Shown in pieces: positions 54,678-64,000 of a stretch of 64,000 nucleotides of DNA. Every line of letters starts with the position of its first letter. Position 1 is the first letter of the stretch. The notes below the pieces were generated by a model. That model worked only from the letters and a program-made list of their open reading frames with translations, had not been told where the DNA came from and searched no databases. The DNA is from Candidatus Streptomyces philanthi (lineage in GTDB: Bacteria > Actinomycetota > Actinomycetes > Streptomycetales > Streptomycetaceae). The DNA is taken from NCBI GenBank assembly GCA_018114805.1, contig CP073042.1, forward strand, positions 806,001 through 870,000. The letters run 5' to 3'. The position numbers and the translations under genes are program-made.

Positions 54678-55499
54678 ATGGACTTCGACGACGAGAACCT
54701 TCCGATCACCACCGATACAACCTGGTCGCATGCCAGCGTGGCGTTTCCTGGGCAGGCGGTGAGCAGTCAGGCCGTTCAGGCACTGGCGGCCTCACTGGAT
54801 GACCAGCGCTTCCACTTCCTTCGTAAGGACGCAGGTCTCCGGCTGCGCACCGAACGTCCCGTCGGCACTCTGCTGGATCGCCTCGTCGCTGGATCGCCTC
54901 GTCGCCGACCAAGCTGGCCACGGGATGGGTCGGCGGCATCTACGAGCCGGAGACCGAGGCGTTCGGCGGCCCGGAGGGCATGGACGTGGCGCACGGCGTG
55001 TTCTGCGCCGACAGCCCCAGCGCCCTGTTCGAGTCTGGCCAGCCCGGCGGCCGAGAGCGCTGTGTACTGCTGCTCTCCGCCATGATCCGCTCGGCGGGAC
55101 TGGACCCCTTCGAGGCAGGGGACGTCTGGGCGAAACTCAGCGCCCTGCGGCCGCCCGTCACCCCACCCACCGGCCCCGCGCGCCACGAGGCGGTGAGCGC
55201 CATGCGGCGCCTGATGAACGCTGACGCAGCGCAGCGGCCGGACACCGAACCCGGCTCTGGGCCGAACGCCTCGCCGCGTTCGAGGGCGCTGGCCTTCGCC
55301 TCCGCAAGCTCGCCGCTGATGGGCGCCTGATACGCGGCCTCCGCGCCGTTCTCGCCCACCACGCGACCTTCGCGTTCAACCGCGCCGGAGTACCTGCCGC
55401 CGAGCAGGCAGCCACCGCGTGGCTGGGCCGCGAGGTCGCCTTTGCCGCAGGGGAAGGGTCCGACGTGTCTACTCACCGGTCCACTTTCCCGAACCCTAA
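54678..55499 (+). pseudogene. Thiopeptide-type dehydratase elimination protein, broken
   Basis: The N-terminus (TTWSHASVAFPGQAVSSQAVQALAASLDDQRFHFLRKDAGLRLRTE) is the SpaB_C / thiopeptide-type bacteriocin biosynthesis domain that eliminates glutamate from modified Ser/Thr. A 16-bp tandem duplication (54873-54904) and an extra C at 54909-54910 shift the frame. The rest (KLATGWVGGIYEPETEAFGGPEGMDVAH ... LLLSAMIRSAGLDPFEAGDVWAKL) follows. Another shift near 55250 leads to LWAERLAAFEGAGLRLRKLA ... AHHATFAFNRAG. The end is uncertain; TAA at 55497 is one candidate. Confidence 0.75.
54873..54904 (+). repeat. 16-bp tandem duplication
   Basis: ctggatcgcctcgtcg occurs twice in direct succession. The length is not a multiple of three, so it frameshifts the elimination-domain gene. 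Confidence 0.95.
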
Positions 55500-55521
55500 T
55501 GTCGCTCGAATGGAGACCACC

Positions 55522-56749
55522 GTGACACCCGCTACCGACGCCGCTGACATGCGTGAAGCCCTGGTGAACCGCCTTATCGGCAGCGGCCACCTGCACACCC
55601 CCGCCGTCATCGACGCCTTCCGCACCACCGAGCGACACCAGTTCCTTCCCGGCGTCGACCTCAAGTCGGCGTACAAGGAGGACGCGGTGTCCATCAAGGT
55701 GGACGAGCACGGCGAGATGATCTCCTGTCATTTCCGCACCCTCGATCGTCGCCACCCAGCTCGAACAGCTCGGTGCGCAGCCCGGTGACAAAGTCCTGGA
55801 GGCCGGGGCCGCCACCGGTTACAACGCCCGGCTGCTGGGCAAGCTCATGGCCCCCGGCAGCCACGTGTGGACCGTGGACGTCGACCAGGACCTGGTCGAC
55901 GGCGCGAATAAGAACCTCGCCGAGGCCGGGGCGACGAACGTGTCGGCGGTGCTGGCCGACGGCGCTGCCGGCCTTCCCGAGCACGGCCCGTACGATCGCA
56001 TCCAGTTCACGGTCGGCGCGGGCGACGTGCCGGTGAAGATCCTCGATCAGCTCGCCCCCGGCGGACGCCTGGTCCTGCCGATGCGGATTCGCGGCAGCAT
56101 CTCCCGCAGCTTCGCCTTCGAGCGGGAGGGCGACACCTGGAAGACCCTGTCCTGCGAAATGTCGACCTTCGTGCCCCTGCGCAAAGGCGTCTGCGACGAC
56201 GTCTACACCCTGGTGCCCATGGAAGGTGAGGGCAATGTCCGCCTGGAAACCTTCAGCGAGCAGACCGTCGACCGCGACGCGATCCGCACCGTCCTCGACC
56301 GGAAGCAGGCCAAGGTCTACACCGGCGTGAAGTTCCGCCAGGGTGACCCGTGGGAGTGGCTGTACCTGTACCTGGCCTCCGTGCTGCCCAACGGTCTGTC
56401 CCGCCTGCCCGGCCAGCGCCCCGGTTTCACCCCACACTTCGGCTGGGGCTCCATGGCCGCGCTCGACGGCGACAGCCTGGCCTACCTGACCATCCGCGAG
56501 GGCGAGGACGAAAAGGGCCGCTTCTGGGAGATCGGCGTCATCGGACACGGCTCCCGTGCCGCCGAACTCGCCGACCAGGTCGCGGGCGAGATCCGTGACT
56601 GGGACGAGGGCTGGGGCAACACCGCGCCGGAACCCACCTTCCGCATGGCCGTCGGCGACGCCCGCGACAAGATCACGGCCGCCGACCCGCGCTTCGTCAT
56701 CGACAAGAGGTACAACCGCCTTGTCGTCGACTGGCCGCGCAAGGGCTGA
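55522..56749 (+). pseudogene. FxLD-system methyltransferase (isoaspartyl MT-like), frameshifted
   Basis: About 408 aa. The N-terminal PCMT-type part is REALVNRLIGSGHLHTPAVIDAFRTTERHQFLPG ... AYKEDAVSI. The SAM-binding part is GDKVLEAGAATGYNARLLGKL, then VWTVDVDQDLVDGANKNLAEAG and GPYDRIQFTVGAGDVPVKILDQLAPGGRLVLPM. A C-terminal extension follows (LSRLPGQRPGFTPHFGWGSMAAL ... DWDEGWG) as in FxLD-cluster enzymes. An extra C at about 55729 breaks the frame before SAPSIVATQLEQLGAQ. It likely methylates an Asp side chain in the core, which can then cyclise to aspartimide. Confidence 0.85.
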
Positions 56750-56753
56750 GCCG

Positions 56754-57856
56754 ATGATCCCTGCGATAGCCAGCCGTATCCCGCTGGTCCGTCGTCCCAA
56801 GGCGCCGGCGCTCCCGCTGGACGAGCGCATCGCCCATCTCACCGGGCTGACTGTCGCACCCGTTGGCGCGGGTCACCATGATCTGGTGGCCCGCGCCAGC
56901 GGGGTCCTCAATTACACCGCGCTGATCGCCTCCGACGTCGGATTACCCGACCTGGCCAGTGACCTGTGCTGGCGGCAACACCGAGCCTTCGCCGACGCCG
57001 GGCGCCTCACCGGCGGCATCGCCGTGATGTCGCTGAAGCCCCTCATCAACATCTCCCGGCTGGCTGACCCGCGAGGGCGACGGCCAGGCCGCCTACGACG
57101 TCCTCACTCGACTGTACCGAGCCGCCCAGAAGCGCGAAACCGCCCAGATCCACGGCCACACCGTCAACCTCGCAGCGCTAATCGACACGGACACGGACCA
57201 CCGCAAGGTCTGCGAGGAGCTGTGGATCACCATGCTCGTCGACGGTGCCAGGGCCCTGGCGCGGATCGGCCGGTGGACCGAGGCCGCCGAGGCCATGACC
57301 TCGTACCGCGGCATCGGCAACCGCCTCCTCGACGGCCGTCAAATCGAGATCATGGCGCTGATGGAACGCGGCCTCGATCAGCAGGCTCGTGACACGATCG
57401 ATGCCACCGCCCGCCCCGACTGAGCCGTGGGAGAACACCATCGCGGCTCTCTTGCGTGTCTACTGCCGACCCGCGTCCGCGCCCGTGCCGCAACCAGAAC
57501 TGGACCTCGTGCTGAGCGAGGTAGCCACACTGATCACGGAACCTGACCCCTCAACCGCCGTCTTCCAGACCCGAGCCGGTCTAGCGGCGCTCGACCTGAC
57601 CCACGACCGAACGAGCCCCAGCGTGGGCCCGTTGAACGACGCCCTCGCCAACGCGGCTGCTCTTGACACGTACGCTGCCCGGGACGTCCTGACTCACGCT
57701 GCTGCGTGCCCATCCCTGACCAGCGAGCAGCATCGGAAGCTGGACACCGCGGTCACCGCTTCAGGACTGGGGGCGGGGTGCCTGCCCAAGCACCACATGA
57801 ACGCGCTCACAGAGGCCATCGACAAAGGGGAAGTCGCGCTCCGCAGCCTTCTGTGA
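56754..57856 (+). pseudogene. Large helical protein of the lanthipeptide locus, two frameshifts
   Basis: Three frame segments join into one protein of about 367 aa. They are MIPAIASRIPLVRRPKAPALPLDERIAHLTGL ... KPLINISRL, then LTREGDGQAAYDVLTRLYRAAQ ... LDQQARDTIDATARP, then TEPWENTIAALLRVYCRPASAPVPQPELD ... EVALRSLL. Extra bases at 57062-57063 and in the C4 run at 57414-57417 account for both shifts. The fold is all-helical, TPR-like; I recall uncharacterised homologues in similar loci. It sits 4 bp after the methyltransferase. A separate gene starting at 57389 or 57401 is the weaker alternative. Confidence 0.65.
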
Positions 57857-58186
57857 CTCGCCACATACGCAGAACGCCCAACTTAGTTTGGAGGCAAGCC
57901 TGTTGCCTGACACGACGTTGTTGGACTCAGGGCGTCAGCCCATCGTCTTCAGGGAGGCAGACGCTCGCTGGAAACCTTATTCGTCACAGGCGTATCAGCT
58001 GTCGGCGATTCGGCCAATCCGTGCTCCTCAAGAGCGGCCCCAACGCTGTGTCCACGCGTTCGTTCCCTTGTGCCTCAAGGACCCCAGCGCGTCCGGAATC
58101 GAGCGCGTTCGATTCCGGCGCCGCGTCGTTATGCCGTGCACCGCCGAGCCACCCAGGTGCGGCACCGATCCCAAGGAGGGACGCAG
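57857..58186. other. Intergenic region before the ABC transporter
   Basis: 330 bp. A TTG-initiated frame from about 57890 has a protein-like start (LLPDTTLLDSGRQPIVFREAD) but then degenerates into low-complexity residues; it is not accepted as a gene. It probably includes a promoter for the transporter. Confidence 0.35.
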
Positions 58187-60077
58187 GTGACTGTGACTGA
58201 CGCCTCGACCGCAAATGAGAAGACGCCGCCCCCTCCTCCACCGGCCACCCTCACCTTCGAGGGCAAGCACGGGAAGAACCCGCTGGCAGACGCCAATTTC
58301 GGAGCGATGTGCAAGCGCCTCCCCTCCGTGCTCTGACAGACCGCACGCATGGCGTGGGCCGTCGACAAAGCCGGTGTCGTGCTGCTCCTTGTCTGTCAGC
58401 TACTCACCGGCATCGCGGCCGCCATCGTCCTCACGTTCACCGCTCAGGCGATGACGCACGTCCTCGGCACCGGCTCAGTATCCGAACGGCTGCACGCAGC
58501 CGTTCCCGCCCTGACCGTGGTAACGACGGCTGCGGGGGCGTTGGCCGAATCAGTAGCGCCCTGTCCTCGTACGCCGACGGGCGGATCACACCTCTGGTGA
58601 TGACCGAAGCGGACATCGCGCTCGTGGCCGCTGTGTGCCGGGTGGAATCCTCCGCGTACGGCGAGGACGGGTTCGCCGACCGGCAGGAGGCCGCCGAAGT
58701 CGGCGTCACGCGGACCCGGTTGATGGTGCAAGATGCCCAGCGGTTCATGTCCGACCTGATCCGCATGATCGCCGCGAGCGGGGTTATCACCGCGCTGCAC
58801 CCGCTGATGCTGCCGCTGCTCTTGCTGGCCGTACTCCCGGCCGGCGCCGGGCCGTGCTGTCCGCGCGTGTGGACTACGAGACCCACTACCTCAACGTGGG
58901 CGACAGGAACGTCAGGTCGATGATGCGCTGGTGGGCCACCTACTCCCGCTACGGCGACGAGGTCCGCGCGAACGGGATGGCCGGCTACCTCATCTACTGG
59001 TACCGCGCTCTGTCGGATCGTATCGACCAGCGCACCCTGACTGCGGCTCCGCGGATGCTGCGCATCGTCCTGGCGACCAGCGCCCTGGGCAGTGTATTCC
59101 TGCTGGGTACCTGGGCCGCGCTCGCGTGGTTGGCCACCACCGGCCGGGTCGCCCTGCCCGTCGCCGCCACCGCCGTGGTCGCCGTGCAGACCACTCTTGC
59201 CGCGCTGTCGCAGTTCGTCATCCATGGCGCCGCGATGTTCCACACCTCGCTCTACCTCGCCGACATGCGGTCATTTCTCGACCTTGCCCATGAACGCGCT
59301 CCACAACGAGGGGAATTGACGATCCCGGAACGCGTGGACGAGATCCATCTCGACGAGGTGGTGTACCAGTACCCCGGCAAGGACGAACCTGCCGTCGCAG
59401 GTGCATCTCTCTCCCTCCGCCGCGGGGAGATCCTGGCCATCGTCGGCGAGAACGGCTCAGGCAAGTCGACCCTCGCCAAGCTCATCACCGGCATTCTCCT
59501 CGCCAACAAGGGCCGCGTCTTGTGGGACGGCGTCGACCTCGCCCAGGCCGACCCCGACGCCGTGTGGAAACGCACCGCGGTCGTCCCGCAGGGCTTCGCG
59601 TGCTGGCCGCTGCGTACTCGCGAGAACATCACGCTCGGCCAGCCGAAGACATTCCACGACGGCCCAGTGTGGGACGTCGTCGACGCCGTCGGCATGCGTG
59701 AAGCCATCGAGAAGCTGCCACAGCAACTCGACACTCTCCTCGCCAAGGAACTCTGGGGCGGCGCCGAACTTTCCGGAGGACAGTGGCAGCGACTCGTGTG
59801 TGGCCGCGCTTTGTACCGGCAGACGCCGCTCCTCATCCTGGATGAGCCGACATCCCAGATGGACGCCCGTGGTGAGCACGCCATTTTTCTGGAGATCAAG
59901 AGGATCGCCGCCGAGCGCATGACGATCGTCGTGACCCATCAGCTCGAAAACACCCGTCTCGCCGACCGCGTGCTTGTCATGGACAAAGGCCGGGTCGTCG
60001 AACACGGCCGGTACGAAGACCTGGTCAATGCCGGCGGCCTGTTCGCCGAGCTCGTCTCCCTGGCCAAAGACCGGTGA
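58187..60077 (+). pseudogene. ABC transporter (permease-ATPase fusion), broken
   Basis: About 630 codons. The membrane domain comes first (AGVVLLLVCQLLTGIAAAIVLTF ... VITALHPLMLPLLLLAVLPA ... LVRIVLATSALGSVFLLG-like segments). The ATPase follows: Walker A AIVGENGSGKSTLAKLITG, signature ELSGGQWQRLV, Walker B LLILDEPTSQMD, and VTHQLEN. The exporter would secrete the lanthipeptide or confer immunity. A TGA at 58334-58336 (SVL-stop-QTARMAW, CGA expected), a missing G at 58543-58544 and another shift near 58845 break it. AAGGAGG precedes GTG 58187. Confidence 0.82.
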
Positions 60078-60135
60078 CCTGCACCGGCCACGTCCCCTCC
60101 ACCCCTACCTCCGCACAGAAGCGAGTAAGACCACT

Positions 60136-60831
60136 GTGAGCAGCGAGTCAGGCAACCGGGAGAGCTGGGCCCGCTGCGGGCAGATCCAGTTGGATCGTGG
60201 CTACCTCCCGCCCGTTCCCGAGCAGATCAGGTGGGGTTTCTGGGACGGCGTCGGACCCGGCGACGAGGTGCTCGGACCGCTGGCCGGAAGACTGGTCCTG
60301 GACATCGGATCAGGTCCTGGACACCACGCGGTACACCTCGCGCGCGCCCACGGCGCCCTCGTGGACGCGATCGAGTTGTCGCCGACTCAGCACGCGCGTG
60401 CCGTTCATCGGTTCGGCGACGAACGCGGTGTCCGCTTCCTGCAGGGCGATGTCGTCAACCACCTGAGCCAAGCGACGCCGTACGAGGCGGCGTACGCAAT
60501 CGGCACCCTCGCCTGCGCCGACCCTCACTACCTCCTGCCGGCGTTGCGGGACGGGCTCATTGCCGGAGCACCGCTGGTCTTCTCCGTCCTGCACACCAAC
60601 CTTCACGATCAGGGTCCTTCTTCTGCGGTCGCGCCCCGGCAAGAGATGATCCGCATCCGCGACCAGGAACCAATCCCCGTGCAAATGTGGGTCCTGACTC
60701 CACAGCTGTGGGAGGACCTGCTGGTCGACTACGGCTTTCACGTGGAAGTGCTCGACCTGCTACAGGCTCCCGAGGCCGACAACCCCGTTGTCGTGCAGCT
60801 CATCCGCGCCCGCCGGACCTCGCGTACGTAG
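60136..60831 (+). CDS. Class I SAM-dependent methyltransferase
   Basis: 231 aa, intact. Motif I is LVLDIGSGPGHHAVHLAR, followed by ALVDAIELSPTQ with the acidic residue for the SAM ribose, then FLQGDVVNHLSQ and AYAIGTLACADPHYLLPALRDGLIAGAPLVFSVLH. It is a small-molecule or peptide methyltransferase of undefined target, 58 bp behind the transporter gene and in the same direction, so possibly the last lanthipeptide gene. The GTG 60136 start has no strong ribosome site. Confidence 0.75.
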   Translation: MSSESGNRESWARCGQIQLDRGYLPPVPEQIRWGFWDGVGPGDEVLGPLAGRLVLDIGSGPGHHAVHLARAHGALVDAIELSPTQHARAVHRFGDERGVRFLQGDVVNHLSQATPYEAAYAIGTLACADPHYLLPALRDGLIAGAPLVFSVLHTNLHDQGPSSAVAPRQEMIRIRDQEPIPVQMWVLTPQLWEDLLVDYGFHVEVLDLLQAPEADNPVVVQLIRARRTSRT

Positions 60832-60907
60832 AGGACTTGCGGCTATCGCCGTCGGAAGACTTTCCACTTGCCCGCGCCGTCTTCCGGGAGGAGTTCCACC
60901 AGTTCGC

Positions 60908-63900
60908 CTACATCATTGGCGTGTCCGGGGCAGCCTCCGGAGTCTGATCAGGATGCGAGAACTCCGCCGTAGTGCGGCTGGCGTATGGAGATTCCGGCTT
61001 CGCGGCGTACGGCGTCGGGGAGTCCCCGCCATCGGCCCGCTGACGTCGATCCTGAGTCCGCCCTGTCATCTCCTCTTGAAGACCAAACGCTCGGTGTTCA
61101 GCACCGCGAGCGGTGGTCCGCGCCGTAACGGCCTTCGCTCGGAGGGTCTTGGCGCTTTGGTTGTCCCTCTCCTGGGCTTGCCGCCGGAGCCCGCTCTTGC
61201 CTTGCTCGGACATGCTCGCCTCGATGAGCACGGCGTCAAACTCATCGGCGGGCCCTGCGGACTCGGACGCCTCGCGGAGCCGCCCGTTCAACTGCTCCAG
61301 CTCACGCACGGCCACTTCGTACCCGTGAAGCAGTTCGCCACGGTCGGCTTCGACTGTGCTCCGGGCATCCCCGCGCAACACTGGTCGCCCGAATCGACCA
61401 GTGGCATTCAGCTGTTGTTGGAGCCCTTCAAGACGTTCCTCGATGCCGCGTAGATCAGCGTTCCGTTCGGCGACAGCCCCCCTCAGCTCTCGGACTTCAC
61501 CGATCGCGGCAGCGCGGTGGGCAATGTCCTGCTGGCGACGGCCGAGGGCGAGCACGTTCGGGCCGGTTCCAGCTGCGGCTTGCTGATCGGCGCGGTCGGC
61601 TGCCGCCTCCGCCTTCTCGGCCGCCGGTCCTGGTGGCGCGCGCTGCCGTGACAGCCTTGCGCGCAGCGTCGCGCAGGGCCGAGTTGCTGAGATGTGCGTA
61701 CGGACGGTCAGACGTAGGCGCGGTATCCGGCGCCGTGGGCCGGTCCGTGGTGCTCGGGGTGTGCCGTTCTTCGGGCTCCGGCGCGTCCTCGGGGCCTTCC
61801 GCCTCGTAAGCGTCACCGGTTCCGGGAGCGCGCGGGGTCGGCAGATCGGCTACCGCCTGCCGGACATTGGCGGGGACTGCGGCCTTCGGGAGTTCGGTGA
61901 GGATCATGCGCTCCTCGGTGCCGCTCTCGATCTCGCGGACGAGGCCCACGACAGCACGGTCAAGCTGCTCCTGCTCGGTGAGCGCCTCGCCTCCGCGGGC
62001 ACGGTCGGCGTCGGTCTCGTACACGGACAGCGGCAGGAAGAGGTGGGACTCCTTCTTGTCGCGGCTCATCATCGTGTAGAGCGCATTCGCCTGCGCACCG
62101 GGACCATAGACCAGGGCCTCTTGGACGCTCAGGCCCTGGGACTTGTGGCCGGTGATCGCGTACCCGAGGCTGAGTCCTCCTTGCGCGATGTAGTCGACGT
62201 CGATCCATTCGGCTACGTCTCGGTGGCCGTCGGGGGTCTTCTCACGCCACTCGACCAGGACCCGGCGTTCCTCATCGACGGCGCGAACGATTCCACGGTA
62301 CCCGTTCAGTACGTCCTCGTGCTCACCGCGGCTTCGCTTGCCCCGGTAATCGTTGGTCCGAAGGAGGACCTGGTCCCCGACGGACAGCGTCAGTTCGCCA
62401 CCGCCGGGGAGGGCGTAGACGTGTTCCGGGCCGGTGAGGTCGCCGCTCGCCTTCCGCAAGCCGCGGGCCCCGGCGTTCAGTTCCTCCACGATCTCGTTGG
62501 TGGCGGCCATCATGAGGAGCTGCTGTACGGCGGTGTGGTCGTCGGTGTGCGCGGCGCGCTTGTCGGCCCAGGCAGTGAGCATCGCCGCGAGGGTGGCGTC
62601 CTTGTCGGCGAGGGCGTGCACGCGGCCAGTTCCGGCGAAGGCACGGAGCGCTTCCACGCGGTTGTCGTCGCGCCACAGCTCCAGTGCCCGGCGCTCGATC
62701 ACGTCCTTCTGCCGGAAGTTCTGGTTAAGGGTGAGCCCGCCAACAAGGTGGTGCACGGCGGCGAAGCTGCCACCGATGCCCGGCGAGTGCAGCTGCTTCG
62801 GGTCACCGATGCCGACGACCTTCGTGCCGGTCTCCGCGGCGTGGGCGAGGAGTTCGGCGATGTCGCGATCATCGCACATCGCGGCCTCGTCCACGACCAG
62901 CACGTCAACGCCGTTGAGGCCGGCCCCGCCGGTACGGATGGCGGTGAGCCAGGACGCGAGCGTGCGTGAGGTGATCCCTGCTTCGGCTTTGAGGTTCGCG
63001 GCGGCGACGGCGACCGTACTGGCTCCGGCGATGACGAGTCCGTGGGCCTCCCACGCCTGCCGGGCGGTGTCCATGATGGTGGTCTTGCCCGATCCTGCGA
63101 TGCCCACCACGGCGTCGATCCCATGTCCGGCGGTCAGCAGCCGTTCGAGGACCACGCGCTGTTCGTCGGAGAACTCGAAGGTGCCGCCGTGCTGGGCTTC
63201 TACGGTGGACAGGGTCATGTCGACCGTGTCGCGGCTGACGACGGCGGTCTGTGTATCGAGACGGCTCGTTGTCTCGGAGACGATGAGCGTTTCCGCGGCG
63301 ACGACGTCCGCCGTTGCGTATCGGTCGGCGTGCGTGAAGTGCTGGGCGCCCTTCGGGTTCAGCGTGACCGCGTACCCCGCGTGCCGGAGAACCGAGTTGG
63401 TGAGGTGTTCAGCCTCCTTGGCGTCCGCGACGCCGTACGGGAGGGCATCCAGGACGGCGGCGATGGCGGCAGCGTGAGTGAAGTCCTTGGAGTGGCTGGT
63501 CAGGCCGGTCTTCGGGTCGAAGATCGTGGCGCACAGCTCGTCCAGGCCGGGGTTCTGCTTCGGGCTGTCCTGCTTCATGGCGCTGGCCGCGATGGCGTCG
63601 GGGTTGTCACCGGCGGCGCGGCCTTCGGCCTGCCAGTAGTCACGCAGGACGTCGTCCGCGACTCCTGCGGCCTCTCCGTTCTTCGCGGCCTTGGAGGCGG
63701 TGGAGGCCGCCGTGCGCTCGCGGGTGGTGGCGCTGTCGTAGTCGATGCCCAACTTGGTCAGCAGGTCCCGGACCTGACTGTCGCGCTTGCTGAAGAGGCG
63801 GATCGTAGCCTCGGGGATGGCGGCGATCTCCGACGCGCCGGTCCGCTCGTCCTGGCGGAAGGAGATGCCGAACTCGTCTGTCAGCTCGCGCCGGATGCGG

Positions 63901-64000
63901 GCGTTCATGAGGGACTGGGTGGCGCGGGCGTGCCGGTGCAGGTCGCGGCCCCCGCTGGCCATGATGGACCACTTGCGGTCGGTGCCCTTGACCATGTTGG
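60908..64000 (-). pseudogene. MobF-type relaxase/helicase (TraA-like), partial and frameshifted
   Basis: The gene enters from the right edge, so its N-terminal catalytic residues lie outside. Visible parts are the distal TrwC domain (ARATQSLMNARIRRELTDEFGISFRQDERTG), then a superfamily I helicase: Walker A VVGIAGSGKTTIMDTA, Walker B VLVVDEAAMC, GDPKQL, and ITGHKSQGLSVQEALV. A coiled tail follows (LEQLNGRLREASESAG). One frameshift near 61621-61632 separates the tail. It would nick oriT and unwind the transferred strand. It is some 25 kb from the transfer operon in window order. Confidence 0.82.

Noticed and set aside
57389..57856. Separate gene starting at 57389 or 57401
   Set aside because: No ribosome site, and removal of one C joins it smoothly to the upstream helical protein, so a single gene is more likely.
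1..64000. CRISPR array or intact insertion sequence
   Set aside because: No regularly spaced direct repeats were seen; the only transposase sequences are the IS256 and IS30 relics, without recognisable ends.

Overview
The window is very GC-rich actinobacterial DNA. The gene content points to Streptomyces: ANTAR and WhiB-like regulators, hemerythrin, an SCO6880-type conjugation module, a DUF2637 fragment, an FxLD lanthipeptide locus, and many GTG starts with 4-base overlaps. The mixture of chromosome-arm genes, conjugation genes and IS remnants fits a large linear plasmid or an unstable chromosome arm. No rRNA, complete tRNA, integrase or CRISPR array was found.

Layout. (1) 0.2-20.3 kb holds accessory metabolic and stress genes: hemerythrin, MFS exporter, Rieske oxygenase, ANTAR regulator, universal stress protein, glycine amidinotransferase, two beta-carbonic anhydrases around a SulP transporter, Sua5, a PPOX enzyme, a metalloprotease/MAB_1171c/amidohydrolase group and an IS256 relic. 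(2) 20.3-37.2 kb is a conjugative-element module. A divergent XRE repressor is followed by small regulators, a HTH protein and a DnaC-like ATPase (probably replication), then lipoprotein, lytic transglycosylase, VirB6-like, SCO6880, VirB4-like and VirD4-like genes. (3) 37.5-42.5 kb has YihY, PAP2, holin-X, DUF3618, DUF4235 and cold-shock genes. It also holds a dead ANTAR gene, an IS30 relic and a decayed second copy of a gene from the end of module 2. (4) 42.5-60.8 kb has an epimerase, a regulator, hypothetical pairs, a DUF6415-like gene, an amino-acid permease with a glutamine synthetase-like enzyme, and an FxLD-family lanthipeptide locus (precursor, split dehydratase, LanC, isoaspartyl-type methyltransferase, large unknown protein, ABC transporter, second methyltransferase). 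(5) 60.9-64.0 kb is a MobF-type relaxase-helicase running off the right edge.

The dominant feature is gene disruption. About twenty otherwise recognisable genes carry in-frame stops, single-base indels, short tandem duplications or small deletions. Two enzymes with open frames have lost a catalytic or metal-binding residue. Many indels lie in G or C homopolymers and could be sequencing error. The in-frame stops (several explained by C-to-T or G-to-A changes), the 16-, 18- and 27-bp duplications, a probable 20-bp deletion and the catalytic-residue substitutions look more like real decay. If real, the conjugation system and the lanthipeptide pathway are both non-functional here. The corrected reading frames still define their original content, and coordinates of disrupted genes are given for the whole ancestral gene.
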